From assembly GCA_958436175.1 (NCBI GenBank), contig CAUBJF010000007.1, forward strand, positions 1 through 64,000: 64,000 bases of DNA, written 5' to 3'. The stretch comes from an uncultured Muribaculaceae bacterium. GTDB lineage: Bacteria; Bacteroidota; Bacteroidia; Bacteroidales; Muribaculaceae. Each line of letters begins with the position of its first letter. Within the stretch, counting starts at the first letter, position 1. Below are positions 15,970 to 24,621 of the stretch, piece by piece. The notes under the pieces are model-generated. The model was not told the DNA's origin, searched no databases, and saw only the letters and a program-made list of their open reading frames with translations. The translations under genes were made by a program, and so were the position numbers.

Positions 15970-18702
15970 TTAGAAGTTGATACGCAGTTTCATGGAATAT
16001 GTTCTGCCGAAGGAGTAGAATCCGTATGCATTCTCCCATGTACCTGTGGCATCCGACGGCGTGGTGGCGTCGACGATGTAGTTGTAGTTGAAGAGGTTGT
16101 GGACGTTGCCGAAAAGCGTGGCCTCAAGATTTCCGATGTCGAAACGGTACGAAGCGTTGAGGTCGAGCTGGTTGCCCCATGGAATTCTCCAGGGGTCGCC
16201 GAGGTTGATTTCCTTGTTGGCTGAGAATGCCGAGCTGCTCAGGGTGTAGTCCGAGTAGTTGCGTGCTGCAACCTTCCAGTCGCCGCCGATACGGAAGCCC
16301 TTGAAAGGGCGGAAGGTGACACCCAGGGCCGCAGTGGTCTGCGCCGAACCGCCGACCTTGACACCGTCCTGGTTGAGGATGGCCCATGCGTGGTCGTCGG
16401 AAAGGATACTGCTGGCAAGTTCGCCGCTAAGGTTCTTGAGGGGTTGGCCGTTCTGGTTGTAGAAATAACCCTTGGCATTGTTGGCCCATTCGTAGTCACC
16501 CCACGAAAGCATACCGGTAAGTTCGAACCAGTCGATGGGGGCGTAGGTGAAGTTGAGTTCGATACCCATGTGGCGGGCGTTGACACCGGTCATGTTGAGA
16601 TAGTAGCGGTCGCCTGCATGCTCGCCGCTTGTGATGTCGCCGCCACGTGTTGTGGTCTTGTCGATCCACTTGGTGTAGTAACCGTTGAGCATAGCAGAGA
16701 AATGGCGCGAGTTGAAGCCGTAGCCGATTTCAGCGGAGAATACCTTCTCGTTGACCGGGTTGGGGTTGGCTGCATTCGATACTGCGGAGCTCAGGAAGAC
16801 ACCCTGCGAGAAGAACGGTGCGCGGCTGATGTAGCCGATGTTGGCGAATACGTTGTTGTGGCGGTCGATATTGTAGTTGGCTCCGAACTTGGCTGTACCG
16901 CCGAGGAAGTTATATGTGTCTGTTTTTTCGTGTGCTTTGTCGTAATAGAAGTGGTCGATACGCTGATAGCCTGTATTGCTGAGAGAGCCCGAAACCAGGA
17001 GGTTGAGTTTCTTGTCGAGCATGGTGTATTCGGCCTGTACATAGGCACCTTCCTGGTTGGTACGGCCTTCATAGTCACGGTAGACTACATCGCCCACGCC
17101 GAGCTTCTGGTACTTCCAGTTGGGGTCGGCGGCAGCGGCGTTGTTTTCGACTTTCACGTTCTTACGGCTGCTGTCGTCCATGAAGTACTCGCCGTCGTAG
17201 AGGTCGATAATCTTGTTGTTGTGGTAGCCTACGTAGTAGCGCAGGTCGATACCGGCCATGAAGTTGAGCTTGTTGTCGAGAAAGCGGTTCTGGTATGTCG
17301 ACACGAGTCCGTACCAGTTGTGCGAGTTGTTGGATTCCGACATCACCATATTCGACCCGGTGACGCTCGCGCGGTTCATTTCCTGGATGAGGTTGTAGCC
17401 GAAAGTGCCGTCAGCGTTGCGGAAGAGAGTGTTGGGTGTGCCCTGGGTAGCGCCGTACCAGCTCGAGTTGCTGAGGTTCTGTCCGTTGTATGTGCCGCGA
17501 CCCTGGCCGCTGTAGCCGCCGCCCGAGGCGAGCGATACATAGACTGTTGTCGAGAGGCTCGATTTCTTGTCGATCTGCCAGATATGGGCAAGTGAGATCT
17601 GGGGCTTGTGGTATGTGTTGAGGTTCGACGAACGCTGCTGGCCCTGGAGGTCATAGCCGAAAGTGGGGTTGTACTTATAGGGGCTTTCGCCGTCCATATA
17701 TTTCTTTGCGAGGCTTTGGTAGTTGAGGATGGTAAGACCGTCCTGGCTGGAGCGCTTGTTGTGCTGCTGGGGTGCGCCGAAGGCCGTCAGCGAAAGCTGG
17801 TGTTTGTCGTTGATGCGCTTAGAAACGTTAATGAAGTAGTTGTATGCTTTGAACCAGGTTCCCTGCACATATCCGTCGCCCCATTTGTGTGAACCGAGGA
17901 CTGTGATGGCCCAGCCGTTCTTCATCAGACCGGTCGAAACCTTCATGCCATAGTCGTTCATGCCGTCGTTGCCCATGCCGTACCATATTCTGCCGCCTTT
18001 TTCAGCGTCGAGGCTCTGTGTGGTGATATTGATAGTACCACCGATAGAGGGTGCCGAGAGCACTGTTGCGCCGAGACCGCGCTGTGTCTGGATGTTGGAG
18101 GCTACATCACTGAGGCCGGCCCAGTTGCTCCAGTAGACACCGCCCCATTCCATATCGTTGACGGGGATACCGTTGACGAGGACTGCGACGTTGGCGCTCT
18201 TGAAGCCGCGCATGTTGATTTTGGCATCGCCGAAACCGCCGCCGTCCTTGGTTGCCCATACGCCGGGGGTGGTGTTCAGTACTTCGGGAAGTTCCTGTGT
18301 GCCGAGCTTGATGTCGATTTCTGCTTTGTTGACCTGCGACAGAGCCACAGGTGTCTGACGTGTGCGTGCCAGCGACTGCGACACAACAACGTCCTGGAGT
18401 AATTCGGTCGAGGGTTTGAGTTTGATAGTACCCATGTCGGCCTTGGCGGCGACAACGGCATTCTCATACCCTACATAGCTGATTGTAAGTGTTTTGGTGC
18501 CATCCGGAACCCGTACTTCGAAAACACCGTCGATGTTGGTCGTTCCGACGGCGCGGCCGCCGGTGATAACGACACCTGCGCCTATGACAGGTTCGTTCTC
18601 CTCGTCGACTACGGTTCCTTTGCATGTGAAATTGGCTCCGGCCGCAAAGGCTACTGCCTGTGCAAGCCACAGCACGATGAATACGGAGATTAGTCGTCTC
18701 AT
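15970..18702 (-). CDS. TonB-dependent receptor with carboxypeptidase-like N-domain
   Basis: The start at 18702 (MRRLISVFIVLW) gives a clean signal peptide; the frame is open 17 codons further. After the signal comes a regulatory-type beta-sandwich (GTVVDEENEPVIGAGVVITGG, GTTNIDGVFEV, ISYVGYENA). A plug domain follows (LNTTPGVW, INMRGFKSANVAVLVNGIPVND), then a 22-stranded-type barrel ending in SMKLRINF with a terminal Phe. It would import a ligand across the outer membrane using TonB energy. At about 910 residues it is of normal length. It forms a pair with the lipoprotein downstream, but that partner is not a recognisable SusD. Confidence 0.9.
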   Translation of the reverse strand: MRRLISVFIVLWLAQAVAFAAGANFTCKGTVVDEENEPVIGAGVVITGGRAVGTTNIDGVFEVRVPDGTKTLTISYVGYENAVVAAKADMGTIKLKPSTELLQDVVVSQSLARTRQTPVALSQVNKAEIDIKLGTQELPEVLNTTPGVWATKDGGGFGDAKINMRGFKSANVAVLVNGIPVNDMEWGGVYWSNWAGLSDVASNIQTQRGLGATVLSAPSIGGTINITTQSLDAEKGGRIWYGMGNDGMNDYGMKVSTGLMKNGWAITVLGSHKWGDGYVQGTWFKAYNYFINVSKRINDKHQLSLTAFGAPQQHNKRSSQDGLTILNYQSLAKKYMDGESPYKYNPTFGYDLQGQQRSSNLNTYHKPQISLAHIWQIDKKSSLSTTVYVSLASGGGYSGQGRGTYNGQNLSNSSWYGATQGTPNTLFRNADGTFGYNLIQEMNRASVTGSNMVMSESNNSHNWYGLVSTYQNRFLDNKLNFMAGIDLRYYVGYHNNKIIDLYDGEYFMDDSSRKNVKVENNAAAADPNWKYQKLGVGDVVYRDYEGRTNQEGAYVQAEYTMLDKKLNLLVSGSLSNTGYQRIDHFYYDKAHEKTDTYNFLGGTAKFGANYNIDRHNNVFANIGYISRAPFFSQGVFLSSAVSNAANPNPVNEKVFSAEIGYGFNSRHFSAMLNGYYTKWIDKTTTRGGDITSGEHAGDRYYLNMTGVNARHMGIELNFTYAPIDWFELTGMLSWGDYEWANNAKGYFYNQNGQPLKNLSGELASSILSDDHAWAILNQDGVKVGGSAQTTAALGVTFRPFKGFRIGGDWKVAARNYSDYTLSSSAFSANKEINLGDPWRIPWGNQLDLNASYRFDIGNLEATLFGNVHNLFNYNYIVDATTPSDATGTWENAYGFYSFGRTYSMKLRINF

Positions 18703-18750
18703 GTGATAAAGATGAAATGTGATTCTAAATTGTCTTGTCGAATAACTATA

Positions 18751-18783
18751 CAAAGGTATACAATTATTTTGTATCTTTCACAA
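18751..18783 (-). promoter_or_regulatory. Promoter of the TonB receptor operon
   Basis: The reverse strand has TACCTTTG (18758-18751), with TTG about 22 bases upstream. It lies about 50 bases before the start codon chosen for the receptor gene. The -7 box is perfect and the spacing slightly long. Confidence 0.55.
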
Positions 18784-18875
18784 TTTGAACTCGTTTTGAC
18801 CACATTTTTAACAAAACAGAAACATTTGCGCCTCATACCCCTCCCCAACACATCCGGCTGTCTTTTGTTTTAAGT

Positions 18876-18895
18876 ACCTGGAATTTATTCCAGGT
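18876..18895. other. 20-base palindrome in an intergenic gap
   Basis: ACCTGGAAT-TT-ATTCCAGGT is followed by TTTAT. The 300 bases between the TonB receptor and SDR genes contain little else. It could be an operator, or a hairpin terminator reading forward, although no forward gene precedes it. Confidence 0.4.
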
Positions 18896-19004
18896 TTTAT
18901 AGAGTTTCTCAAACATTTTCGTTAATATTGCACTTGTCCTTAATTCGACAAAGAGATTTATATAGATTATATAGGTACATAGTATATTAGCAAACAGCAC
19001 CATA

Positions 19005-19757
19005 ATGAAAACCGTGTTCATCACAGGCGGAGCTGCCGGGATAGGGGCTGCCGCTGTCCGCAAATTCCATGCCTGCGGCTGGAATGTTGTTTTTATGGAT
19101 ATCGATGAATCTTCTGCCACAAGGCTCCTCGAAGAGATGCCGGGCACTGTCTTTGTCCACGGAAGTACGCGAAAGCGCGAGGATATACACCGTGCCGTGG
19201 AAACAGCAAAGAATACCTTCGGCAGCATAGATGCAGTGTTCGCCAACGCCGGCATACACCGCAAAAACACCATCCTTGATATCACCGACGAGGAACTCGA
19301 CCTCGTCATCGGTACAAACATCTATGGCACAGTCAACACCCTTCGCGAAGCCCTGCCGGTAATGATAGCATCGGGAGGTGGCGCGGTGGTAATCAACGCC
19401 TCCGACCAGAGCTTCGTCGGCAAGCGCGGCAGCTTCGCCTACGGCCTCACAAAAGGCGCTCTCGGACAGATTACCAAGAGCATGGCGCTCGACCTTGCCC
19501 CGCACGGCATACGAGTCAACGCCGTATGTCCCGGCACTATTCGTACACCCCTTGTCGACAGGCTCTTCGAACGCCTCTCCGAAAAGACCGGAAAACCGGT
19601 CGAAGAATATTGGGCCGAGGAAGACCGCGAATTCCCAATCGGCCGCTGCGGCCTCCCCGAAGAGGTTGCGGAGCTTGTCTTCTTCCTCGCTTCCGACAAA
19701 GCCGGCTTCACAACAGGCGCTCTCTATCCCGTCGACGGCGGCCTCACAGCGATGTGA
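19005..19757 (+). CDS. SDR family oxidoreductase
   Basis: A classical short-chain dehydrogenase of 250 residues. The dinucleotide-binding TGGAAGIG is at 7-14, Asp32 suggests a preference for NAD(H), ANAG is at 80-83, and the catalytic Ser133, Tyr146 and Lys150 are present. PGTIRTPL and the C-terminal DGGLTAM fit the family. Such enzymes oxidise or reduce sugar or alcohol groups in the cytoplasm; the substrate cannot be told. It is a single gene between divergent or unrelated neighbours. Confidence 0.9.
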   Translation: MKTVFITGGAAGIGAAAVRKFHACGWNVVFMDIDESSATRLLEEMPGTVFVHGSTRKREDIHRAVETAKNTFGSIDAVFANAGIHRKNTILDITDEELDLVIGTNIYGTVNTLREALPVMIASGGGAVVINASDQSFVGKRGSFAYGLTKGALGQITKSMALDLAPHGIRVNAVCPGTIRTPLVDRLFERLSEKTGKPVEEYWAEEDREFPIGRCGLPEEVAELVFFLASDKAGFTTGALYPVDGGLTAM

Positions 19758-19879
19758 ACATTATGCGTTATGATTCGTTAACATTATATGAGGCTGCGAT
19801 ATATTTGCTTCACCCGTCATGTCGCAGTCAGTATTGAAATTTGTACAACTTAAACAGACCTTAAGTACCATATTTTTTG

Positions 19880-19887
19880 TACCTTTG
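19880..19887 (+). promoter_or_regulatory. -7 promoter element before phoH
   Basis: TACCTTTG, a perfect TAnnTTTG box, lies 35 bases before the phoH start. A well-spaced -33 TTTG is not visible. Confidence 0.5.
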
Positions 19888-19921
19888 TCTGCCGGTTTTA
19901 TATTTGGCCCAGTTTCTGACT

Positions 19922-20914
19922 ATGATTGAGCGAATCGTGATTATCGACAACGTTGACCCCGTCTGCTTCTACGGCGTGAACAACTCCAATATGCAGCTTA
20001 TCAAGAACCTCTATCCCAAGCTGCGTGTTTCTGCGCGCGGGTCGGTCATCCGTGTCATCGGCGAAGAGCATGAAACGTCCGAATTCGAGACCAAGATAAA
20101 GGAGCTCGCCGCATATGCCGAGCGCTATAACTCGCTGGGCGAGGACGTGATCATCGACATCATCAAAGGCGAAGCCCCGAAAGAAAAACGCTCCGACGGA
20201 GTGATCATCTACGGCATCAGCGGCAAGCCTATCAGCGCGCGCAATCCCAACCAGCAGAAACTTGTCGAAGCATTCAACAACAACGACCTCACATTTGCCC
20301 TCGGTCCTGCCGGTACGGGCAAGACATATATCGCGATAGCTTTGGCCGTACGCGCACTGAAAAACAGGGAGGTACGTAAAATTATCCTTTCCCGTCCCGC
20401 TGTCGAAGCCGGTGAAAAGCTCGGTTTCCTCCCAGGCGATATGAAGGACAAGATCGACCCCTATCTGCAGCCACTCTACGATGCTCTCGAAGACATGATT
20501 CCGGCAATGAAGCTCAAGGAATATATGGAGACAAACGTCATCCAGATAGCGCCTCTTGCATTCATGCGCGGACGTACGCTCAACGATGCTGTCATAGTTC
20601 TCGACGAAGCCCAGAATACCACCACACACCAGATCAAGATGTTCCTCACACGACTCGGCATGAACGCCAAGATGATTGTCACAGGCGACATCACTCAGAT
20701 CGATCTTCCCAACAAGACCCAAAGCGGCCTTGTGCAGGCTCTCGCAATCCTAAGTAATGTCCCGGGAGTGGGACGGGTGGAATTCGGCAAAAAGGACATC
20801 GTCCGGCACTCACTCGTGCAGCGTATCGTCGAAGCTTACGAGAAGCACGACGAGGAAGAAAAAGCACGCCGAAAGGAAGAAGCAGCCGAAGCCCTTCCAA
20901 AGCAAGAAGAATAA
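19922..20914 (+). CDS. PhoH family ATPase
   Basis: The start at ATG 19922 (MIERIVIID) removes a 15-codon extension that overlaps the promoter. Residues 1-100 form a KH-like N-terminal region. The P-loop GPAGTGKT is at 128-135, and VIVLDEAQN is Walker B, followed by TGDITQIDLP and the arginine-containing motif SGL. PhoH/YbeZ proteins are cytoplasmic RNA-associated ATPases linked to ribosome assembly and RNA processing with YbeY. The ~25 C-terminal residues are highly charged and probably disordered. It heads a same-strand run with purC 29 bases downstream. Confidence 0.92.
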   Translation: MIERIVIIDNVDPVCFYGVNNSNMQLIKNLYPKLRVSARGSVIRVIGEEHETSEFETKIKELAAYAERYNSLGEDVIIDIIKGEAPKEKRSDGVIIYGISGKPISARNPNQQKLVEAFNNNDLTFALGPAGTGKTYIAIALAVRALKNREVRKIILSRPAVEAGEKLGFLPGDMKDKIDPYLQPLYDALEDMIPAMKLKEYMETNVIQIAPLAFMRGRTLNDAVIVLDEAQNTTTHQIKMFLTRLGMNAKMIVTGDITQIDLPNKTQSGLVQALAILSNVPGVGRVEFGKKDIVRHSLVQRIVEAYEKHDEEEKARRKEEAAEALPKQEE

Positions 20915-20943
20915 AACTATAAACACTATATACAAAACCAATC

Positions 20944-21888
20944 ATGACCCTCACACACACAGATTACAACTTCCCCGGACAGACCGCAGTCTATCACGGC
21001 AAAGTACGCGACGTCTACACCATCGCAGGCGATATCCTCGTGATGGTAGCCACCGACCGCATTTCGGCTTTCGATGTCATCCTCCCGGAGGGTATCCCCT
21101 ATAAAGGCCAGGTGCTCAATCAGATTGCGAACTACTTCCTCGACGCTACCTCCGACGTAGTCCCCAACTGGAAGCTCGCCGAAGTCGATCCTATGGCCAC
21201 CGCCGGAATCAAATGCGAAGGTTTCCGTGTCGAAATGATTATCCGTGGTTACCTTGCCGGTAGCGCATGGCGCGAATATGCAGCCGGTGCACGCGAGATC
21301 TGCGGAGTGAAGCTACCCGAAGGTCTCCGTGAGAACCAGCGTCTCCCCGAGCCTATCATCACACCTACCACAAAGGCTGAAGAAGGCCATGACATGAACA
21401 TATCCCGTGACGAAATCATCGCCCAGGGCATCGTCTCCGCCGAGGACTATGAAGTGATGGAGAAATATACCCGTCAGCTCTTCGAAATCGGTACCCGTAT
21501 GGCAGCTGAAAAAGGTCTGATTCTCGTCGACACCAAGTACGAGTTCGGCAAGCACGAGGACAAGGTCATCCTTATTGATGAAATCCATACTCCCGACTCT
21601 TCGCGCTACTTCTATGCCGATACCTACGACGAACTCTTCGCCGCAGGCAAGCCTCAGCGTCAGCTCTCGAAGGAATTCGTGCGTCAGTGGCTGATGGAGA
21701 ACGGTTTCATGGGCCGTCCCGGCGAAAAGGTGCCCGAAATGACTCCCGAAGTCTGCAAGGCTATCTCCGACCGCTATATCGAGCTCTACGAACACGTCAC
21801 CGGTCAGAAATTCGTTCCTGCACCCGAAGCAGAGGCATCTTCCCGTATCGAAGAAGCTGTCCTCGATTTCCTCGAACGCCTCGGCTGA
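20944..21888 (+). CDS. purC: Phosphoribosylaminoimidazole-succinocarboxamide synthase
   Basis: It joins CAIR and aspartate with ATP to form SAICAR in de novo purine synthesis. GKVRDVYTI at the N-terminus, ATDRISAFDVILPEGIPYKG, and the later GLILVDTKYEFG and DSSRY (nucleotide and substrate binding) are all SAICAR-synthetase signatures. At 314 residues it is the long eukaryote-like/Bacteroidetes form. It lies 29 bases after phoH and is probably co-transcribed with it. Confidence 0.95.
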   Translation: MTLTHTDYNFPGQTAVYHGKVRDVYTIAGDILVMVATDRISAFDVILPEGIPYKGQVLNQIANYFLDATSDVVPNWKLAEVDPMATAGIKCEGFRVEMIIRGYLAGSAWREYAAGAREICGVKLPEGLRENQRLPEPIITPTTKAEEGHDMNISRDEIIAQGIVSAEDYEVMEKYTRQLFEIGTRMAAEKGLILVDTKYEFGKHEDKVILIDEIHTPDSSRYFYADTYDELFAAGKPQRQLSKEFVRQWLMENGFMGRPGEKVPEMTPEVCKAISDRYIELYEHVTGQKFVPAPEAEASSRIEEAVLDFLERLG

Positions 21889-21913
21889 TTCTGCCTCAAC
21901 GAACATATTTTCG

Positions 21914-22645
21914 ATGAAGGTAGAAAACATAAATCCTTACAATAACGACTCAAGGGCCAAGGACAAGCAGGTACAGTCCATGTTCGACTCCATTGCGCCG
22001 GCTTATGATTTCATGAACCGCGCCATGACCTTCGGACTCGACCGCCTCTGGCTCCGCAGACTCGTCGACGAAGTAGAAAAAAGCAAAGCAAGCGACATCG
22101 CCGATCTCGCCACAGGGACCGGCGACGTCGCCCTTGCCATTGCCGGACGCTTGCCCTCCGCATCCGTGACGGGTCTCGACCTCTCGGAAGGAATGCTCGC
22201 GCAGGCTCGACGCAAGCCGGGAGCCGACAGGATACGTTTCATTGTCGGCGACTGTCTCGCTACAGGGCTGCCCGACAACTCTTTCGATGCGATTACGGTA
22301 GCATACGGTGTCCGCAATTTCAAGGATATCGCGTCCGGCTATCGCGAGATGTTCCGCATACTTCGTCCCGGCGGTAAGCTTGCCGTCCTCGAACTCTCTG
22401 TCCCTCAGTCTCCTGTTGTAAAACCGTTCTACCGATTCTATACTCGTTGTCTCATCCCTTTGGCCGGACGCGCTCTGTCGCACGACAGGAGGGCTTATTC
22501 CTACCTCCCCGAAAGCATCGCTGCCGTTCCGCAAGGCAAAAATATGACCGAAATTATGCATCAGGCCGGATTTGAAGAAGCCTCGGCGAGGCCCATGACA
22601 TTCGGTGTCTGTACTTTATACATTGCTACAAAACCTACCCTATGA
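21914..22645 (+). CDS. ubiE: Demethylmenaquinone C-methyltransferase (UbiE/MenG)
   Basis: 243 residues, a class I SAM methyltransferase. MFDSIAPAYDFMNRAMTFGLDRLWLR is the first UbiE signature region, DLATGTGDVALAIA is the SAM-binding motif I, and VAYGVRNFKD the second UbiE signature. In Bacteroidales, which use menaquinone, it performs the final C-methylation of demethylmenaquinol. It overlaps the next gene by 4 bases (ATGA). Confidence 0.93.
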   Translation: MKVENINPYNNDSRAKDKQVQSMFDSIAPAYDFMNRAMTFGLDRLWLRRLVDEVEKSKASDIADLATGTGDVALAIAGRLPSASVTGLDLSEGMLAQARRKPGADRIRFIVGDCLATGLPDNSFDAITVAYGVRNFKDIASGYREMFRILRPGGKLAVLELSVPQSPVVKPFYRFYTRCLIPLAGRALSHDRRAYSYLPESIAAVPQGKNMTEIMHQAGFEEASARPMTFGVCTLYIATKPTL

Positions 22646-24075
22646 AACATATTATCGAAAAGATTCTTGTTTACGCCGCTATTCTGTCGTTTTCATTCTC
22701 AGCGTCGGCTCAGGCGCAGTATTTCGACGATGCACGAGTCGGAGAGTCCGGCTCCGAACCCCCTGTGGTACCTGTGGCTGCCGAAGCTCCGGTAACCTCT
22801 GAAAAACAGGCTGTCGCACTCGTCAATAAAATGGTCAACGATACGGTATTCCGTATCCGGGAAATCCCTGAACTCGATGCTTATCTCGACTCGATCTATG
22901 CCGAGCCGGTCGATATGGTAATGGGTACGCTCCCTTTGCCGGGTTATTTCTTCATGCCGGCTATCTACGACCATTACTCCTTCCCTGACACTACTTCTGT
23001 GTTCGCCCCTCAGATTTCCGGTTATCCCGAACTCCGATGGGTCGAAGAGGAAGGTGCCCTCAAGAAAAAAATCGACGACCTGCGTTACAATCTTTTCTTC
23101 CGTCATCCTGAGGTCGTCGAGTACAATGTCAGCATGCTTCCGGAAGCCCCCAAGCAGTATCATGCTGTCATAGACCCTTCGAGCCACACTATCGAAATCC
23201 GCGAACTTGAGACCGCGAAGGATGCCGATGCAACAATCAACACTGCCGCTGTCAAGAAACGTCACTGGATTCGTTCTTTCGACGCTTCGCTCCAGTTCTC
23301 GCAGGCTTATGTGTCGCCTAACTGGTATCAGGGCGGTAACAACAACCTCAATATGCTCGCCACGCTGTACTACAACGTGAAACTCAATACCGAGTATCAC
23401 CCCAATCTCATTTTCGAGACCACGGCTCAGTACAAGCTTGGTGTCAACAATGCGCCTAACGACACAGTCCACAACTATAATATCTCCGACGACCTCTTCC
23501 AAGTCAACACTACTTTCGGTGTCAAGGCTGCCAGAAGATGGTACTACTCGTTCACGGGCCAGTTCAAGACCCAGCTCCTGAACAACTACGCCGTCAATGC
23601 CCGCAATCCTCGTTCAGCCTTCATGTCGCCCGGCGAACTGACAGCCGGTATCGGTATGACGTACAACTATGTGAACCCGAAGAAGACCTTTACCTGTGAT
23701 GTTTCCATAAATCCTATTTCATATAGCCTCAAGACTTGTCTCAACGAGAAGATCAATCCGCAGAACTATAATATAGATGCCGGGCATAAGACTTCGCACA
23801 ATTTCGGTTCCAGTGCCGAGATACGCCTGACATGGAAGATTGCCTACAACATCAACTTCAATTCCCGGATATTCGCCTTCAGCGACTACGACAGTTTCCA
23901 GGCCGACTGGGAGAATACTCTCCAGTTCATCATCAACCGCTTCCTCACCTCAAAGGTCTACGTCCACGCCCGCTATGACACCAAGACTCCTCCTTGTGAC
24001 GACGACAAGTGGAAGAAGCTTCAGGTCAAGGAAATCCTTTCCATCGGTTTCTCGTATCGCTTCAGAAGCATATGA
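22642..24075 (+). CDS. DUF3078 outer-membrane protein
   Basis: 477 residues with a signal peptide ending at ASAQAQ. A ~190-residue N-terminal region precedes the DUF3078 domain (WIRSFDASLQFSQAYVSPNW, YQGGNNNLNMLATLYYNVKL). That domain continues as amphipathic strands to the C-terminus (SIGFSYRFRSI), consistent with a beta-barrel in the outer membrane. The function of the family is not established. It is translationally coupled at both ends (4-base overlaps with ubiE and the NUDIX gene). Confidence 0.85.
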   Translation: MKHIIEKILVYAAILSFSFSASAQAQYFDDARVGESGSEPPVVPVAAEAPVTSEKQAVALVNKMVNDTVFRIREIPELDAYLDSIYAEPVDMVMGTLPLPGYFFMPAIYDHYSFPDTTSVFAPQISGYPELRWVEEEGALKKKIDDLRYNLFFRHPEVVEYNVSMLPEAPKQYHAVIDPSSHTIEIRELETAKDADATINTAAVKKRHWIRSFDASLQFSQAYVSPNWYQGGNNNLNMLATLYYNVKLNTEYHPNLIFETTAQYKLGVNNAPNDTVHNYNISDDLFQVNTTFGVKAARRWYYSFTGQFKTQLLNNYAVNARNPRSAFMSPGELTAGIGMTYNYVNPKKTFTCDVSINPISYSLKTCLNEKINPQNYNIDAGHKTSHNFGSSAEIRLTWKIAYNINFNSRIFAFSDYDSFQADWENTLQFIINRFLTSKVYVHARYDTKTPPCDDDKWKKLQVKEILSIGFSYRFRSI

Positions 24076-24569
24076 CAGACAACTCTCAGGAACTTTTCCC
24101 GATTGTAGAACCTGACGGGACAGTCGTCGGCAGTGCCACTCGTGGGCACTGCCACAACGGTTCTAAGCTCCTTCATCCTGTTGTCCATCTTCATGTTTTC
24201 GACTCTCAGGGTCGTCTCTATCTCCAGCGTCGCCCCCTCTGGAAAGACATCCAGCCCGGGAAATGGGACACGGCTGTAGGAGGTCACGTTGATTATGGCG
24301 AAGACCTTGCTACAGCTCTCCTCCGCGAGGCTCGCGAAGAGCTCGGGCTCGAAGGATTCGAATACAGTTTCCTGCGGAGCTATGTCTTCGAGTCGGATCG
24401 CGAACGCGAGCTTGTCAATGCTTTCCGTACTGTCATAGACTATGAACCGGCTCCTTCCGAAGAGCTCGACGGTGGCCGTTTCTGGTCTATGGATGAAATA
24501 AGCCGTGCTATCGGCACAGGTGTTCTTACACCCAACTTCGAATCCGAATACAAGCTCCTTTTCTGCTGA
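24072..24569 (+). CDS. NUDIX hydrolase
   Basis: The start at ATG 24072 (MTDNSQELF) overlaps the previous stop by 4 bases. The Nudix box GHVDYGEDLATALLREAREELGL is complete, matching Gx5Ex7REUxEExGU. PVVHLHVFDSQGRLYLQRR and ELDGGRFWSMDEI resemble the isopentenyl-diphosphate-isomerase-like NUDIX subfamily (YfcD type). It would hydrolyse a nucleoside-diphosphate-linked compound with Mg2+; the substrate is unknown. It has 165 residues and is the last gene of the phoH-led run. Confidence 0.9.
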   Translation: MTDNSQELFPIVEPDGTVVGSATRGHCHNGSKLLHPVVHLHVFDSQGRLYLQRRPLWKDIQPGKWDTAVGGHVDYGEDLATALLREAREELGLEGFEYSFLRSYVFESDRERELVNAFRTVIDYEPAPSEELDGGRFWSMDEISRAIGTGVLTPNFESEYKLLFC

Positions 24570-24577
24570 GAAAGAGC

Positions 24578-24589
24578 ACGGATCCGTGT
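24578..24589. other. 12-base palindrome after the NUDIX gene
   Basis: CACGGATCCGTG, extended by GC-rich flanks and followed by TTATT. It could be a weak terminator for the forward run or a chance palindrome. Confidence 0.3.
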
Positions 24590-24621
24590 CTTATTGACTA
24601 TTTACTAACCTTGATTCCTAT

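Noticed and set aside
16390..17595. 401-residue forward frame
   Set aside because: It lies wholly inside the reverse TonB receptor gene and has unnatural Val/Glu/Cys-rich composition; it is a shadow of a GC-rich gene.
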